A stretch of DNA of 64,000 bases, taken from Coniferiporia sulphurascens (taxonomy: Eukaryota > Basidiomycota > Agaricomycetes > Hymenochaetales > Hymenochaetaceae). A model generated the notes under the pieces. The model was not told the DNA's origin and ran no database searches. It saw only the letters and a list, made by a program, of their open reading frames with translations. The translations under genes were made by a program, and so were the position numbers. Shown here piece by piece: positions 11,759 through 21,474 of the stretch. Where the stretch lies: contig NBBA01000004.1 of assembly GCA_002794785.1 (NCBI GenBank), positions 248,001-312,000 of the forward strand, read 5' to 3'. How positions within the stretch are numbered: position 1 is the stretch's first letter; each line of letters opens with the position of its first letter.

Positions 11759-12163
11759 ATGTTTACGATAACACAACAGATGATCAACTCAGCGGCGTCG
11801 CGGCTTATTTGTCCGATTTGTTACAACCGCTTTTCCGCTCCCACAGTAGTCGAAGTGGAGAAAACAGATTACTCCCCAGACTGGATTCTGCTACGGGAAA
11901 AACCGATCACAGATTTACCAGAGGCTGCTCGTTCACAGGCATTTCAGGACGGAATTCATATTCCTCTGGTCGACTTGGATACTCAGTCTCATTCTCGTGG
12001 ATCATCGCCACGTGAGATGCTTTTCTACTCGCCATCCACCAGGCACTCTAGCTCTCCTCTCCTGGGATGGTCGCTGTGGGAACTACAACTCAATACAGTT
12101 CGTCAAGCTCCAGAAATTTGTGCAGCAACGTACAGCATAGAAGGAGATTTACGCACCAATTAA
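11759..12163 (+). pseudogene. Relic membrane-protein gene: promoter fused to tail exon
   Basis: The open frame starting at 11759 begins in sequence that matches the region upstream of membrane protein 6 (GATGATCAACTCA..., compare about 22220-22240). From about 11860 it changes into the cytoplasmic-tail exon of membrane proteins 5 and 6 (KPITDLPEAARS, then PLVDLDTQS, then SSPREM). Signal peptide, ectodomain, stalk and transmembrane helix are all missing. Near 12055 the frame shifts relative to the homologues (GMVAVGTT is found in another frame). It is an internally deleted paralogue, now a pseudogene. Confidence 0.75.
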
Positions 12164-12554
12164 CTTTCGTTCCCCACTTTTCCCTTCTTAATAATGGATT
12201 CCTGGACATCTATCCCCTCAGCCATTATTTCATCCAAGTCGCAGAGTCTGTTTTCTGTATGACCTCTGGAGACGACTCGACAGGAAGTGGCCCACCCCAT
12301 TTACGTTTTGTGAGCACCCTCCCTTTCCGTCTTCTAAGATGCTAACATTTCAATATTGTTGGAATTCAGCAATTCGCGGCGCTGACGAATGCACACCATA
12401 TCCAAGAATATCGTTTAACCAGTACAGTAAATAATCGCGCGAGGGAACACGAGTGCGCATACAAGCCGTTAAAATTCTACGAAAATTCTAATTAACTCCG
12501 AGCGGCTGGATGCCTCGGCATCGAGCTCGAACTTCAACAGATATCTTACGGAGA
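12164..12554. repeat. Duplicated 3' flank, interrupted by the transposon stack
   Basis: 12164-12345 matches the 3' flank of membrane protein 5 (about 21510-21670), including TTCCCACTTTTCCCTT-like and CGACTCG..GGAAGTGGC blocks. The match fades at about 12365. The next shared block (TTTATTTTCCGATGAC) appears only at about 19440, so the whole transposon stack between lies within one duplicated spacer. Confidence 0.6.
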
Positions 12555-13114
12555 TGGGTGCGAAGCAGTCCAGTTATCCGGTTAGGAACTACCACAAGCT
12601 AGATTAGTCAGCAGTAGCATACCCCCCCGTGAGAACGTCCTCCCACCTCTCAAGCTAGCCTTAAAAAAAAGGCCATCCTTGCTTAAATATGCTGAAGTAT
12701 GTGGGGAGCCCACATAGAGTGGAGAGGCGAAGCTATATTACGTCAGCTTAATCACAGGTAGGTTCTCATGGGGGGCCGCACAGCATCAAGCTACTGCTGA
12801 CTAAGCTAGCTTTTTGAGAGCCCCTAACTGGATAACTGGAGGGCTTTTTTTATTTTATTTTTTTAAATGCATTTCTATAGCACATCATGACTATCTAGTA
12901 CAAAATACGCTCCAGGGGCCTTTAGGCCCCTGTATTGTGTGAGAGAGTAGTTGGTATAGAGGGTAAACTAATAAGTGGGTGCTGGAAGCAAAGATGGGAA
13001 TGCTTATAAGCATGTATGGAGAAGGGCGTCATCCACCTAGTTGCCCACGGTGAAACCAGATGCAGATATGGAGACAATAACAGGGCCACCCAGGTTGAAG
13101 ACAAGGATGGGATT

Positions 13115-13675
13115 TGTTAAGCTCAACGGTTATGCGGTGATCGATGTCGGGGCTTCCTGATCATTGAGGCTGATGGTGATGGCAACAGGGCTTCCTAGAT
13201 GTTGTAAGTCTGAGGTGATTGTTGATGGGGCTTCCTGATTGGCAATAGGTACGCGGTAGGCTTCTTGAGCGAGTTGGGTTATGATGAAGTGACTAATGGT
13301 CACTAGGACACACAGTAGACTGGTGGTAGCAGATAGTGGGCTTGTATGAACAAAGAGCACAAGCTTAAGACTTGTGCTACTGAAGTTACATGCTTATATG
13401 CTACTCTATGTGTTTGTTACTGTAGCGACTTGGTTAGGTGTGTTTACCAGACTATAGAAGGTCATGGAAACTCAAGGAAGACCTTGGTAATACAAGTATG
13501 ATGATCAGTAAGCAAAGCACATCATGATGGTGCAATAAGGTGTCATCATGGCATCTTATGGTGTGAGGCGAATAAGGATGAGTAAGGCAGAGAAATGGGG
13601 GAGTTGCGCTGACTGATGATGATGAAGAAGAAGTGAGTCAGCGCAGTAAGGGGAAAATAAAGGAAAATTGTAACA
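13115..13675 (-). mobile_element. Solo LTR C (561 bp)
   Basis: It is bounded by TGTTAA and GTAACA on the plus strand (TGTTAC...TTAACA in its own orientation) and flanked by the 5-bp duplication GGATT at 13110-13114 and 13676-13680. It interrupts the C-terminal codons of the LINE ORF. It is roughly 90% similar by eye to the LTRs at 18333 and 15506. No internal retrotransposon sequence adjoins it. Confidence 0.9.
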
Positions 13676-14046
13676 GGATTGGCCTCAAAGGTGGGGGAGG
13701 TAGCCAGGAATTTGGCAAGGATGGGGAGTCCATCCTTCGAATACCATTGGTCTTCGGTGGAGGGAATGGGGGTAGTCCACGCGGCTTTGCGTGCCACGAG
13801 GGTGGAAGGGCAAGAGAGCAGGAGGTGAGCCCGCATCTCTGGAACTTTGCAGGAAGGGCAAAAAGGGTCATGACCCAGAATGCGACCATAATACGCGCCA
13901 AAGCCAGTGTGTCCTAGGAGGGTCCAGAAAACTTTGCACTGAGTGCGGCAGCCGAGTTTGGTGTTCCGCATGAGAGCAGTCAGCTTAGTGGAGGGGTTAA
14001 TGGTGACACCTGTTAGATTTGCTCCCTGAATAAGGGATTGAAACAA

Positions 14047-15355
14047 GTGATAACAGATTCACACAATAATGCTAGTTAGTTTAGGGTAGGCTTGTTACCC
14101 TCCACTCGCTAGAGTGTTATAGCTGATGATGGTGGTAAGAGACAAGAGATGAATTAAACTGCTTTTTACCGCAATTTTACATTGGGCTTTTATACCCTAC
14201 ATGTTGTATGCTATTTACTATGTTCTGGTAGATACTACAACATACTACTCTCACTTTATAAGTCATAGGAATATTCTGGTACAGTCCTGTACATGCTATT
14301 TACTATTCTTAGCTTCCTATGAGTCAGTCATATATTCCGGTACATTCTACAGCCTACCGTGCTATCTTTATCTTATGCCAGAACCTTCCCTAAGTTTCCA
14401 TCGAGTCATATAGTATAATACCTAAGGTAACCATTCTCGGATACTACTATACCTATGATGCTTCTCCTTATTTCCTAATTGGTTCTGCTGTGCGATGCAC
14501 TATACTTGGCTCCCATCAATTGCATCTTCAATTGATCGCCATGCTTCCATCAGCTATTCTTAGCCGAACGCTTAGATATACTTGTGTGGCTCAGCAATTA
14601 TGCTAGCCTTCTTAATCTTATCTTGTTGTGGCTTGTTATCTATTACTGTAGACTAGGATTGAGTCATACCTTCCATAATATCGCTGAAGGGTGTTTGTTC
14701 TGGTGTCCTATCGTCTATTGGCATAAAGAGCGCTTCGGGTCCTATAGCATTTATATTTGTTATCCTACTATACCCTGGTGTGATTCTATATGAAGGTTCA
14801 TCATTGAACCACTGTATTATAATCTCCTTATCTATTGGTACTAACTCCTGTCTTGGATTTGGTTCCTTTCAATCTACTATTGTGTGTCCTTTGGCTATGA
14901 AGTTGGCTTTGTATGCAAATAGTTGTTCTTGTAATTGTTTATTGATAGTATGAACTATTTGGTGTGCCACTTCTGCATAATCAGTTGATGTAATAACCGC
15001 CCTTTGATAACATAATTCATTATGTGGCTGATTATAAATCTTGGTTCTTGTATAAGCGCTGATTACATATCTATTCAATTGATATGAGAACATAGTCGCT
15101 CTATGTTCAATTATTACTTCTAGCCTTTCTGCTACTTGTTGTTCCCTTGTAGTATGATCGAATGTAATTTGACAGTTGTCATATCCTGCATTCTGTCCTA
15201 CTGTTGCACATGCAATGTTAAATGCTTTCCATGCTACTTGATCTGCATCTTTACAGCATTGGCATAGATTCCTTGTATCAATTAGAGTTACGGGTCTTGC
15301 CATGTCGATCTTGCTAATCCATTGATCCGGCAATCACGATTTTCATCAATTTACT
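14047..15355 (-). mobile_element. 1.3-kb inserted element with small ORF, type unknown
   Basis: It is flanked by the 5-bp duplication AACAA (14042-14046 and 15356-15360). Removing the element and one duplicate makes the LINE frame continuous (LWVLFQSLIQ), which fixes the borders. Ends read GTGATAAC... and ...CAATTTACT on the plus strand, without TG/CA. Reading the minus strand, an ORF (15303-14869) comes first. The last 700 nt are A+T rich with a TATAAAAGCCC promoter-like site near 14185-14195 (complement), resembling an LTR or regulatory end. Possibly a non-autonomous LTR-type element; class unresolved. Confidence 0.7.
14869..15303 (-). CDS. Small ORF of the 1.3-kb element (gag-like?)
   Basis: A 144-residue frame from the ATG at 15303 (open upstream to 15333). 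It contains CQCCKDADQVAWKAF near the start and a Gln-rich helical C terminus (INKQLQEQLFAYKANF). A second open stretch in another frame follows downstream (about 14860-14700: EPNPRQELVPIDKEIIIQWF). I do not recognise the protein. Its place at the head of an element with an LTR-like tail suggests a gag-type structural protein, which is only a guess. There is no protease, reverse transcriptase or integrase in the 1.3 kb. Confidence 0.4.
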   Translation of the reverse strand: MARPVTLIDTRNLCQCCKDADQVAWKAFNIACATVGQNAGYDNCQITFDHTTREQQVAERLEVIIEHRATMFSYQLNRYVISAYTRTKIYNQPHNELCYQRAVITSTDYAEVAHQIVHTINKQLQEQLFAYKANFIAKGHTIVD

Positions 15356-15505
15356 AACAACACCCATAGCATAGGCATCAGATGAACCCTGGCGGAGTCA
15401 ACAGGCTGAAGCCCAGTCGGTTTTCCATGTTGAAAGCGCCAAAGGGGAGGCAGCTTCCTGGAGGAAGCGGATCGTGGGTGGGAACGGATGGGTCCCCAAG
15501 GGGGG

Positions 15506-16036
15506 TGTTACAATTTTCCTTTACTGTCCTCTTATTGCGCTGACTCACTTCCTATTCATCATCATCAGTCAGCACAACTCCCCCATTTCTCTTCCTTATT
15601 TGCACTGCACCATAAGACGCCATGATGACGCCATCTCGCATCACCATGACATGCTTTGCTTACTGATAGCCCTACCTGTATTACCAAGGTATTCCTTGGG
15701 TTTCCATGACCTTCCATAGTCTAGTAAACTACCCTACACAGGCCGCTACAGTAGTAAACACATACAAGTAGCATATAAGCATGTAACTTTGGTAGCACAA
15801 GTCCTAAGCTTGTGCTCTTTGTTCATACAAGCCATTATCTGCTCCTCAGTGCCTCAGTGTGCGCTCTGCTCCCACCAGCCGCTTCGTCGTAACCCGACTC
15901 TTCTAAAGAAGTCTACCACGTCCACATTGCCGATCACCCTCGACTTATGACATCCAGGAAGCCCCATTGCCATACTACCAGCCCTGACGATCAGGAAGCC
16001 CCGACATCGATCATCGTGTAACCGTTGAGCTTAACA
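15506..16036 (+). mobile_element. Solo LTR B (531 bp)
   Basis: It starts TGTTACAATT and ends GCTTAACA, flanked by GGGGG at 15501-15505 and 16037-16041. Its orientation is opposite to LTRs A and C. It interrupts the LINE ORF just after the RNase H domain; the LINE frame reads a few codons into the LTR, stopping at 15991. It is about 30 bp shorter than the other two. Confidence 0.88.
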
Positions 16037-18112
16037 GGGGGGTGATCAGCAATGCCCATGGCGAGGACATCAGCAAATTCATTTCCTTCAACATCTGAGT
16101 GACCTGGTACCCAGTGTAGATAGATTTGTACATTGGGAAGGCGCTTAATGGCAGCCTTAAGATAATGGCAGATGAGGATGGCGACGTTCACGCCAGGTGC
16201 CAGGCGGGGGTCGGCAAGGAGGTTAAGGGCGACCTCGCAGTCAGTGTAAATCTCCACCTTGGTAACAAGCGTGGGGATTGGTTGAGAGTGGGCCAACAGC
16301 CAAGCGGCATTGGCCAGGGTGGCGAGTTCGCAGTCCATAGCATGGACCTGTGAACCTAAGAAGGTTTCACGAGTGAGAATAGCTTCACTGTGGTAGAACC
16401 AAACACCAGCAGCTCCACTGGAGTATGAGACAGGGGACGAGCCTTTACAAGACCCATCTGTGTATATGAGAAGGCGGGACGGGTCCAACGACAGTCGGTC
16501 AATAAGACCCTTGTGTGACTGAACAAGAGTGTCCTGAGCTTCTTGAGAGTGGTCAATTGCCCTATCAATGTGAATGCGCCGCAAGGGCAGGAGAGTGATC
16601 CACGGTGGGTGAGTGTATCGGGGAACCCATTCGCATCCGGGGGGGACCCAGGAGACGAAGGAGGTGGTGATGGAGCCCTTACGCAGTGAGCAGAGGGGTG
16701 AGAGGGTGTGGGTGGTGGTAAGGTACTGGATGGCCGCCCGTGATTTTGTGCACTCTAGGCGAAGGGGAATGGGGAGAATGGACGCCAAGACTTCGGAGGG
16801 GCCGTGAGGTGAAGTCCGCCAGGACCCGAGGATCTGACGGCATGCCGCAGACTGAACGAGAGTCATCTTGTCACATTTACCCTTTTGGCGAATGCCAGTG
16901 TACCACAGGGGCGAACCCCAGGTGAGGACAGGCAGAACACACCCAATGTAGAGTCGTCGGAGATGTAGTGGGGAGAGGCCGCATAAAGTATTGCTGAGGA
17001 GTTCCAGGGCACAGAGGGTAGACATGGCTTTGAGGCACATGCGCTGAACGTGGACCATAAACGAGAGCTGGGCGTCAAAGAAAATTCCGAGCCACCGCAG
17101 AGGGCAGGAGGGAACGATTCGGAGGGGCAGCTGGCCCCAGCGTGGCAGATGTATCGGGTGAAGGAGGGCGTCTTCACGGAGGGCATGCTTGCGGGTCCAA
17201 TGGATGAGTTCAGACTTGTTGTCATCCAGGGAAAGGCCGAGGGCATGGCATGCGGCAGGGAAGGAGAGGTAAGCCTGCTCGAGTCGAGCCACGTTGGTGG
17301 CAATGGAAGGCGAGGAGGTGGTAAGGAGGTGGTCATCGACGTATGTGTGCACAAAGACCAGTGAATCAGAGACCTGGAGGGAGGTAAGGAGGCTAGTCAT
17401 GAACAGTGCAGACAGAATGGGGGAGATGGGTGAGCCTTGGGGAACCCCAATATTAGGGATGGGGGCAAGCGCGTCGGTGAAGCTGTCAAAAGACAGCGCG
17501 ACCTGGTGTTCAGACATGAAGGACAGAACCCATGAGCATAGGAGTGGGGGGAAACCCAGTTCAGAGAGGACCGCAAGGAGATGAGGGTGTTGCACGGAGG
17601 GGAAGAAACCTGCCACATCGACCGCTAATGCAGTAGTGATGTGGTGTTTAGTCCATGCAGTCTCAATCTCGTTTACAAGGTCAGTAGTGGCATCCAGGAC
17701 GCCCGATTTTTGGTGGGTGCCATACTGGGAAGGGGGGAGAGCGCCCAATTTGTTGGTGATGAATTGAATGCGGTTAGCGATGATCTTCTCAAGGAGTTTG
17801 CCCATAGTTTCCTCAAGTGTGATGGGATGGTATGCGTTGAGCACGGTAGGGTCTTTCTTATTCAGCTTACAAAGCATCACCACCTTGGCGTCCTTCCAAG
17901 GACGTGGGTGGTGGCCCACTGTGAGACACTCGTTAAAGAGCTGTAACAGGGGGACACTGTGCATATTGTGCAGGCTTTTGAGGGCCTGGTAGCCAATGCC
18001 AGTGATGCCAGGGGCACTGGAGTTCAAAGTGAGTGCAAGGGCATGATCAAGTTCTTCCATGAGGATAGGGTGATTGCGCATAGGACAGGCACCAACGAAT
18101 GAGTACGACGGA

Positions 18113-18933
18113 TATTAAATAAATACAACGAACAACTAAATATAATACATGGTCATATGAACAACCATCATACTAAGTGAACAATAACGCAACAATAATG
18201 CCATACGAATAGGAGCTATGATAGTTATAGTATATGTAGCTCACGGTAGATGTATATAAGGAGAGCTGGTCTCTACCATGAAATACATTGGTTTATGCTG
18301 ATAACCCACTTCGCCTGCCTTACTACCACTGCTGTTAAGCTCAACGGTTACTCGATGATCGATGTTGGGGCTTCCTGATCGATGATACTGATGGTATGGC
18401 AACGGGGCTTCCTAGATGTCGTAAGTCGAAGATGATCGGCGATGGGGCTTCCTGATTGGCGATGTGGATGTGGTAGGCTTCTGGAGCGAGTTGGGTTATG
18501 ATGAAGCAACTAGTGGCACACTGGCACACAGTAGACTGATGGTAGCAGATAATGGGCTTGTATGAACAAAGAGCACAAGCTTAGGGCTTGTGCTACTGAA
18601 GTTACATGCTTATATGCTACTCTATGTGTTTGTTACTGTAGCGACTTGGTTAGGTGTGTTTACCAGACTAAGGAAGGTCATGGAAACCCAAGGAAGGTCT
18701 TGGTAATACAAGTATGGTGATCAGTAAGCAAAGCACGTCATGATGGTGCAATCAGGCATCATCATGGCGTCTTATGGTGTAAGGCGAATAAGGATGAGTA
18801 AGGTAAAGAAATGGGGGAGTTGCGCTGACTGATGATGATGAAGGGGAAGTGAGTCAGTGCAGTAAGGGGAAAGTAAAGGAAAATTGTAACAACTGCACCT
18901 CATCGTCTACCACAATGTGCGTAGATTTTAAGA
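18113..18933 (+). mobile_element. 255-bp element X, third copy, split by solo LTR A
   Basis: Left part 18113-18332 and right part 18897-18933 match element X at 10672-10926 from TATTAAATAA to GATTTTAAGA; the copy is about 257 bp without the LTR. Flanks are ACGGA (18108-18112) and ATGGA (18934-18938), a 5-bp duplication with one change. It interrupts the LINE ORF: removing it joins PPPS with YSFVGACP in frame. It is more diverged from the other two copies than they are from each other. Confidence 0.85.
18333..18891 (-). mobile_element. Solo LTR A (559 bp)
   Basis: TGTTAAGC... to ...TTGTAACA on the plus strand, flanked by the 5-bp duplication ACTGC at 18328-18332 and 18892-18896. It lies inside element X, which lies inside the LINE, which lies inside the foldback-like element, making it the innermost layer of the stack. 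Confidence 0.9.
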
Positions 18934-19425
18934 ATGGAGGAGGGGCAGCAGAGGGGGCAGTACCGAAGTATTTTGCACGAAAAGCCGAAGCTTTCTCTGA
19001 GGGGGAGTTTGCGGTGGACTGTCCAACAACAAGGGCCGGGATAGGAGCATGCCGGGTGCCCATGGCCCATTTCGCCATTGGCCAGATTTTATCCGGCTTG
19101 ACGGAAGCTGTGAAGGAATCAGCCCATGCGTGCTTGGTGCAGCAGAAGACACCAGCTGACTGGCGTTGGAGCATGGGTCGCATCATGGGGGAAGCCGAGA
19201 TCAAAGCAGTCATGTGTGCATGGCATGAAGCATCCCACCACTTGACCTTGTGGCCCCTGACCTTCTGAGTGGAAGGGGGGTGAGAGGTATCAGTGGCAAG
19301 GACCAGAGCTGCATGGACGGCTGCTACTATAACTGGAGGGCTTCGCCCCCCAATTATGCTGAATAAATATACTTGGATTTTGTGGTGTGGCCTTGCGCCC
19401 CATCCCTCTATGTGGGCTCCTTACA

Positions 19426-20203
19426 TGCATTAACATAATCTTTATTTTCCGATGACTAACTGTAACAGTCGGTAGTACACACTCCGAGTCCTATTAATAT
19501 TGACTGTGGTTTTCGATTTTCTGGTTTGTTGAATGGACGATGGACGCTGGGGAATCTGGAGAAGGAATTCAATCTGCTTTCTTCCATATACAGTAACTTG
19601 AACACAGCATGCGCCAGTATTCGTGCACAATGGGAAACGATTACGTAATATATATGTAATTCCGAGTCGTTCGCGCCTTTCTACTACTCCTACTAGCTGC
19701 TGGACCACCTGCATTCCGCGCTGTGATGTACATTGAGTTCAAAGCAGGTCATCAGTGTGATCTAGGGATTACCAATGCTTGACGTGTGTTGTGGTATCTG
19801 CGTCGACTCTTTTGGAACTTGCGTATTCCTCTTAAGACCAACGTTCAAGCAACTCAAGTCTCATGGTGTGCTATGCTACTTCTGCGATATGATCATTAGG
19901 AGCTGTCTACGGCGGTAACAGCTTGTTTGATGTTCTCGTGCTAAGCTCGGGCCCGTTTCTGGTTGAACTCCGATCAATTTAGTTGCCCGTCGACCGCGAC
20001 ACACATGGGAAGAACCTCTAGCACAGGGCGCGTTGTACGCTTCACGATTATGCAATGGATCATGATCAGATATCCGTCGCGACTTATTACTCTGGTCTGG
20101 TACGAACGACCCTCCCATCTCGCGCACTCATTCATCGGCTAAGCCTATCGACGTCGTTCGTCATTGGCGGGAACCCTACTTGGGGAACTTACGCTTTGTC
20201 TGG
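19426..20203. repeat. Duplicated spacer upstream of membrane protein 5
   Basis: Shares blocks with 11240-11650 and 21700-22090 (TTTTCTGGTTTGT.GAATGGACGATGGACGCT near 19520; GTCTACGGCGGTAA near 19905). This is the promoter block of membrane protein 5. No gene found. Confidence 0.55.
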
Positions 20204-21474
20204 ATGTCACATACTTTTTCCATCTTTTCGCCTGTTCTCCGACAGCTGTCTCGCGTATGTCTTTTCGCTCTCTTTCTGGAACGAGTGTATTGCGCCGATA
20301 CGGTAACGGTGAACGCAACCGATCCACGTATTCAGTACAATCCCCCCTTAGGCGATGGTATAAACGAGAACAAAGGATGGGCGATATTCGATCAGGATAA
20401 TTCAAGCCCCACATGGACGAACGACGCTAGTGCAACAGCATCCTTCAACTTTAGTGGTAAGTTAAATTGCGTAATTATTTACATACTTAGGCTTACATTG
20501 CTCATACAGGCTCTTCTTTCACTCTCAGGTCCGTTACCGATGACGGTAGTGTGTTTTCGACTGCTGTCAATGTCACATTTGATGGGAATGTTTCTACGGT
20601 GACTGGACAACCTATCTCCGGGGACGATCCACACATAGTATTCACCATGAACGATCTGGATCCCTCCGTCCAGCATAATGTCTCGATGCGAAAGTCGCAG
20701 ACGCAGGACGATGGAAATGGGGTATGGAATATAATTTCAATGGAGTGAGTGAACAACCATATCGGCCTCGTAGTTGCCTGGACTCATTCCAGTAGATTCA
20801 ATCTACCTAGTGGAATCCCTCTTTCGGTCATCTCATTGTCCCTACTCCCAAGTTCAACCTCGACCACAGGCCCAGCCCAAACTTCAAGTCCGCCCCCGAA
20901 GGTACTCAAACCTCCTACCGGGATCATAGTGGTTGCATCAGTTGGTGCTTGCCTTAGTATCGGCGTCATTTGTATTCTCTCAATTTGCCTTCATCCCCGC
21001 CAAAAACGCAAACGCCGAGATAATATGTTGACAGCTGAACCAATTGCCGGGTCTGAACCTCGTTCACAACTCATGGCTGAGATCCGGTGAGTATGTTTAG
21101 GAAAATTCGTGACTCATGCCATGCATGTACTTACAAGTTTCATAATTCGTATGCCGAACGCGAACGAATTAAGCGGATAGAGCAGGAGAAAATTACTGTA
21201 ATTAAATTGGGCGAAAATGCAGATTACGACCCAAGCCGAACTCCGCTACTGGAAAAATCGATCACGGATTTACCAAGGACTGCTCAGTCGCGCGTATTTC
21301 AAAACGGACTCTCAATCTCAATCTCAATCTCGTGGATCGTCGCCACGTGAGACGCTTGTTTTCCCGTCATCCTCCGAGTCAAAGCACTCTACGCGCTCCT
21401 TTCCTGGAATGGTCGCTGTAGGAACCACAACTCGGTACAGCTCGTCAAGCTCAGAGACATTGTATTCTGTGTGA
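20204..21474 (+). pseudogene. Tandem membrane protein 5, tail broken
   Basis: Exons 20204-20456, 20510-20744 and 20793-21086 are intact. They encode a signal peptide (LSRVCLFALFLERVYC), VNATDPRIQYNPPLGDG, the second lobe, WNIISME, a Pro/Ser stalk, a helix (SVGACLSIGVICILSICL), a basic cluster PRQKRKRRD and AEPIAGSEPRSQLMAEIR. The start is set by comparison with membrane proteins 6 and 7 (M-S/P-H-T). The tail exon is damaged in two ways. The acceptor used by membrane protein 6 (ATAG) reads ATAA near 21144, and no in-frame replacement is evident. Within a CTCAAT hexamer repeat (about 21310-21335) the frame changes: EKSITDLP is in one frame, SSPRETLVFP and the stop at 21474 in another. A truncated protein with a complete ectodomain and helix could still be made. 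Confidence 0.65.

Larger units (their letters stand above)
12847..19328 (-). mobile_element. 5'-truncated LINE (non-LTR retrotransposon), multiply interrupted
   Basis: The element is flanked by the 15-bp target duplication ATAACTGGAGGGCTT at 12832-12846 and 19329-19343. On the minus strand it ends in an A-rich tail (T-rich on the plus strand, 12845-12864), typical of target-primed reverse transcription. After subtracting the four later insertions (18108-18938, 15501-16036, 14042-15355, 13110-13675) about 3.2 kb of LINE remains. The 5' part, including any endonuclease domain, is absent. It inserted in the foldback-like element at 12555-19425. Confidence 0.88.
13037..19328 (-). pseudogene. LINE ORF: reverse transcriptase, RNase H, CCHC (broken by insertions)
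   Basis: Five fragments make one reading frame once the insertions are ignored: 19328-18939 (pre-RT region, AWADSFTASVKPDKIWPMAK), 18107-16042 (the fingers and palm of the RT), 15500-15361, 14046-13681 and 13109-13037. Reverse transcriptase motifs include LNAYHPITL, VPQGSPISPILSALF and the catalytic YVDD in VHTYVDDHLL. RNase H follows with IYTDGSCKGS. The C-terminal part has a CX2CX7HX4C knuckle (CPSCKVPEMRAHLLLSC). The stop is at 13037-13039. The frame itself has no obvious stops apart from the insertions, which suggests the LINE was young when hit. Clade not resolved; RNase H plus CCHC suggests a Tad/I-like lineage (inference). Confidence 0.85.
12555..19425. mobile_element. Inverted-repeat (foldback-like) element hosting the LINE
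   Basis: Left part: 12556-12846 contains paired arms, CCAGTTATCCGGTTAGG at about 12570 against CCTAACTGGATAACTGG at about 12823-12839. Another 22-nt arm at 12597-12618 matches the complement of 12790-12811 with one mismatch. The right part, 19344-19425, resumes after the LINE and contains a copy of the GGAGCCCACATAGAG block (about 12704) in inverse orientation near 19400-19420. No transposase ORF is visible. I read it as a non-autonomous DNA element or its remnant; the exact termini are uncertain. Confidence 0.55.

Noticed and set aside
13115..18891. A single long LTR retrotransposon bounded by LTRs C and A
   Set aside because: Each LTR has its own matched 5-bp duplication, and the sequence between them is LINE plus other insertions; they are independent solo LTRs.
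13115..18896. CRISPR-like direct repeats
   Set aside because: The repeats are 0.5-kb LTRs without regular spacers, and the genome is eukaryotic.
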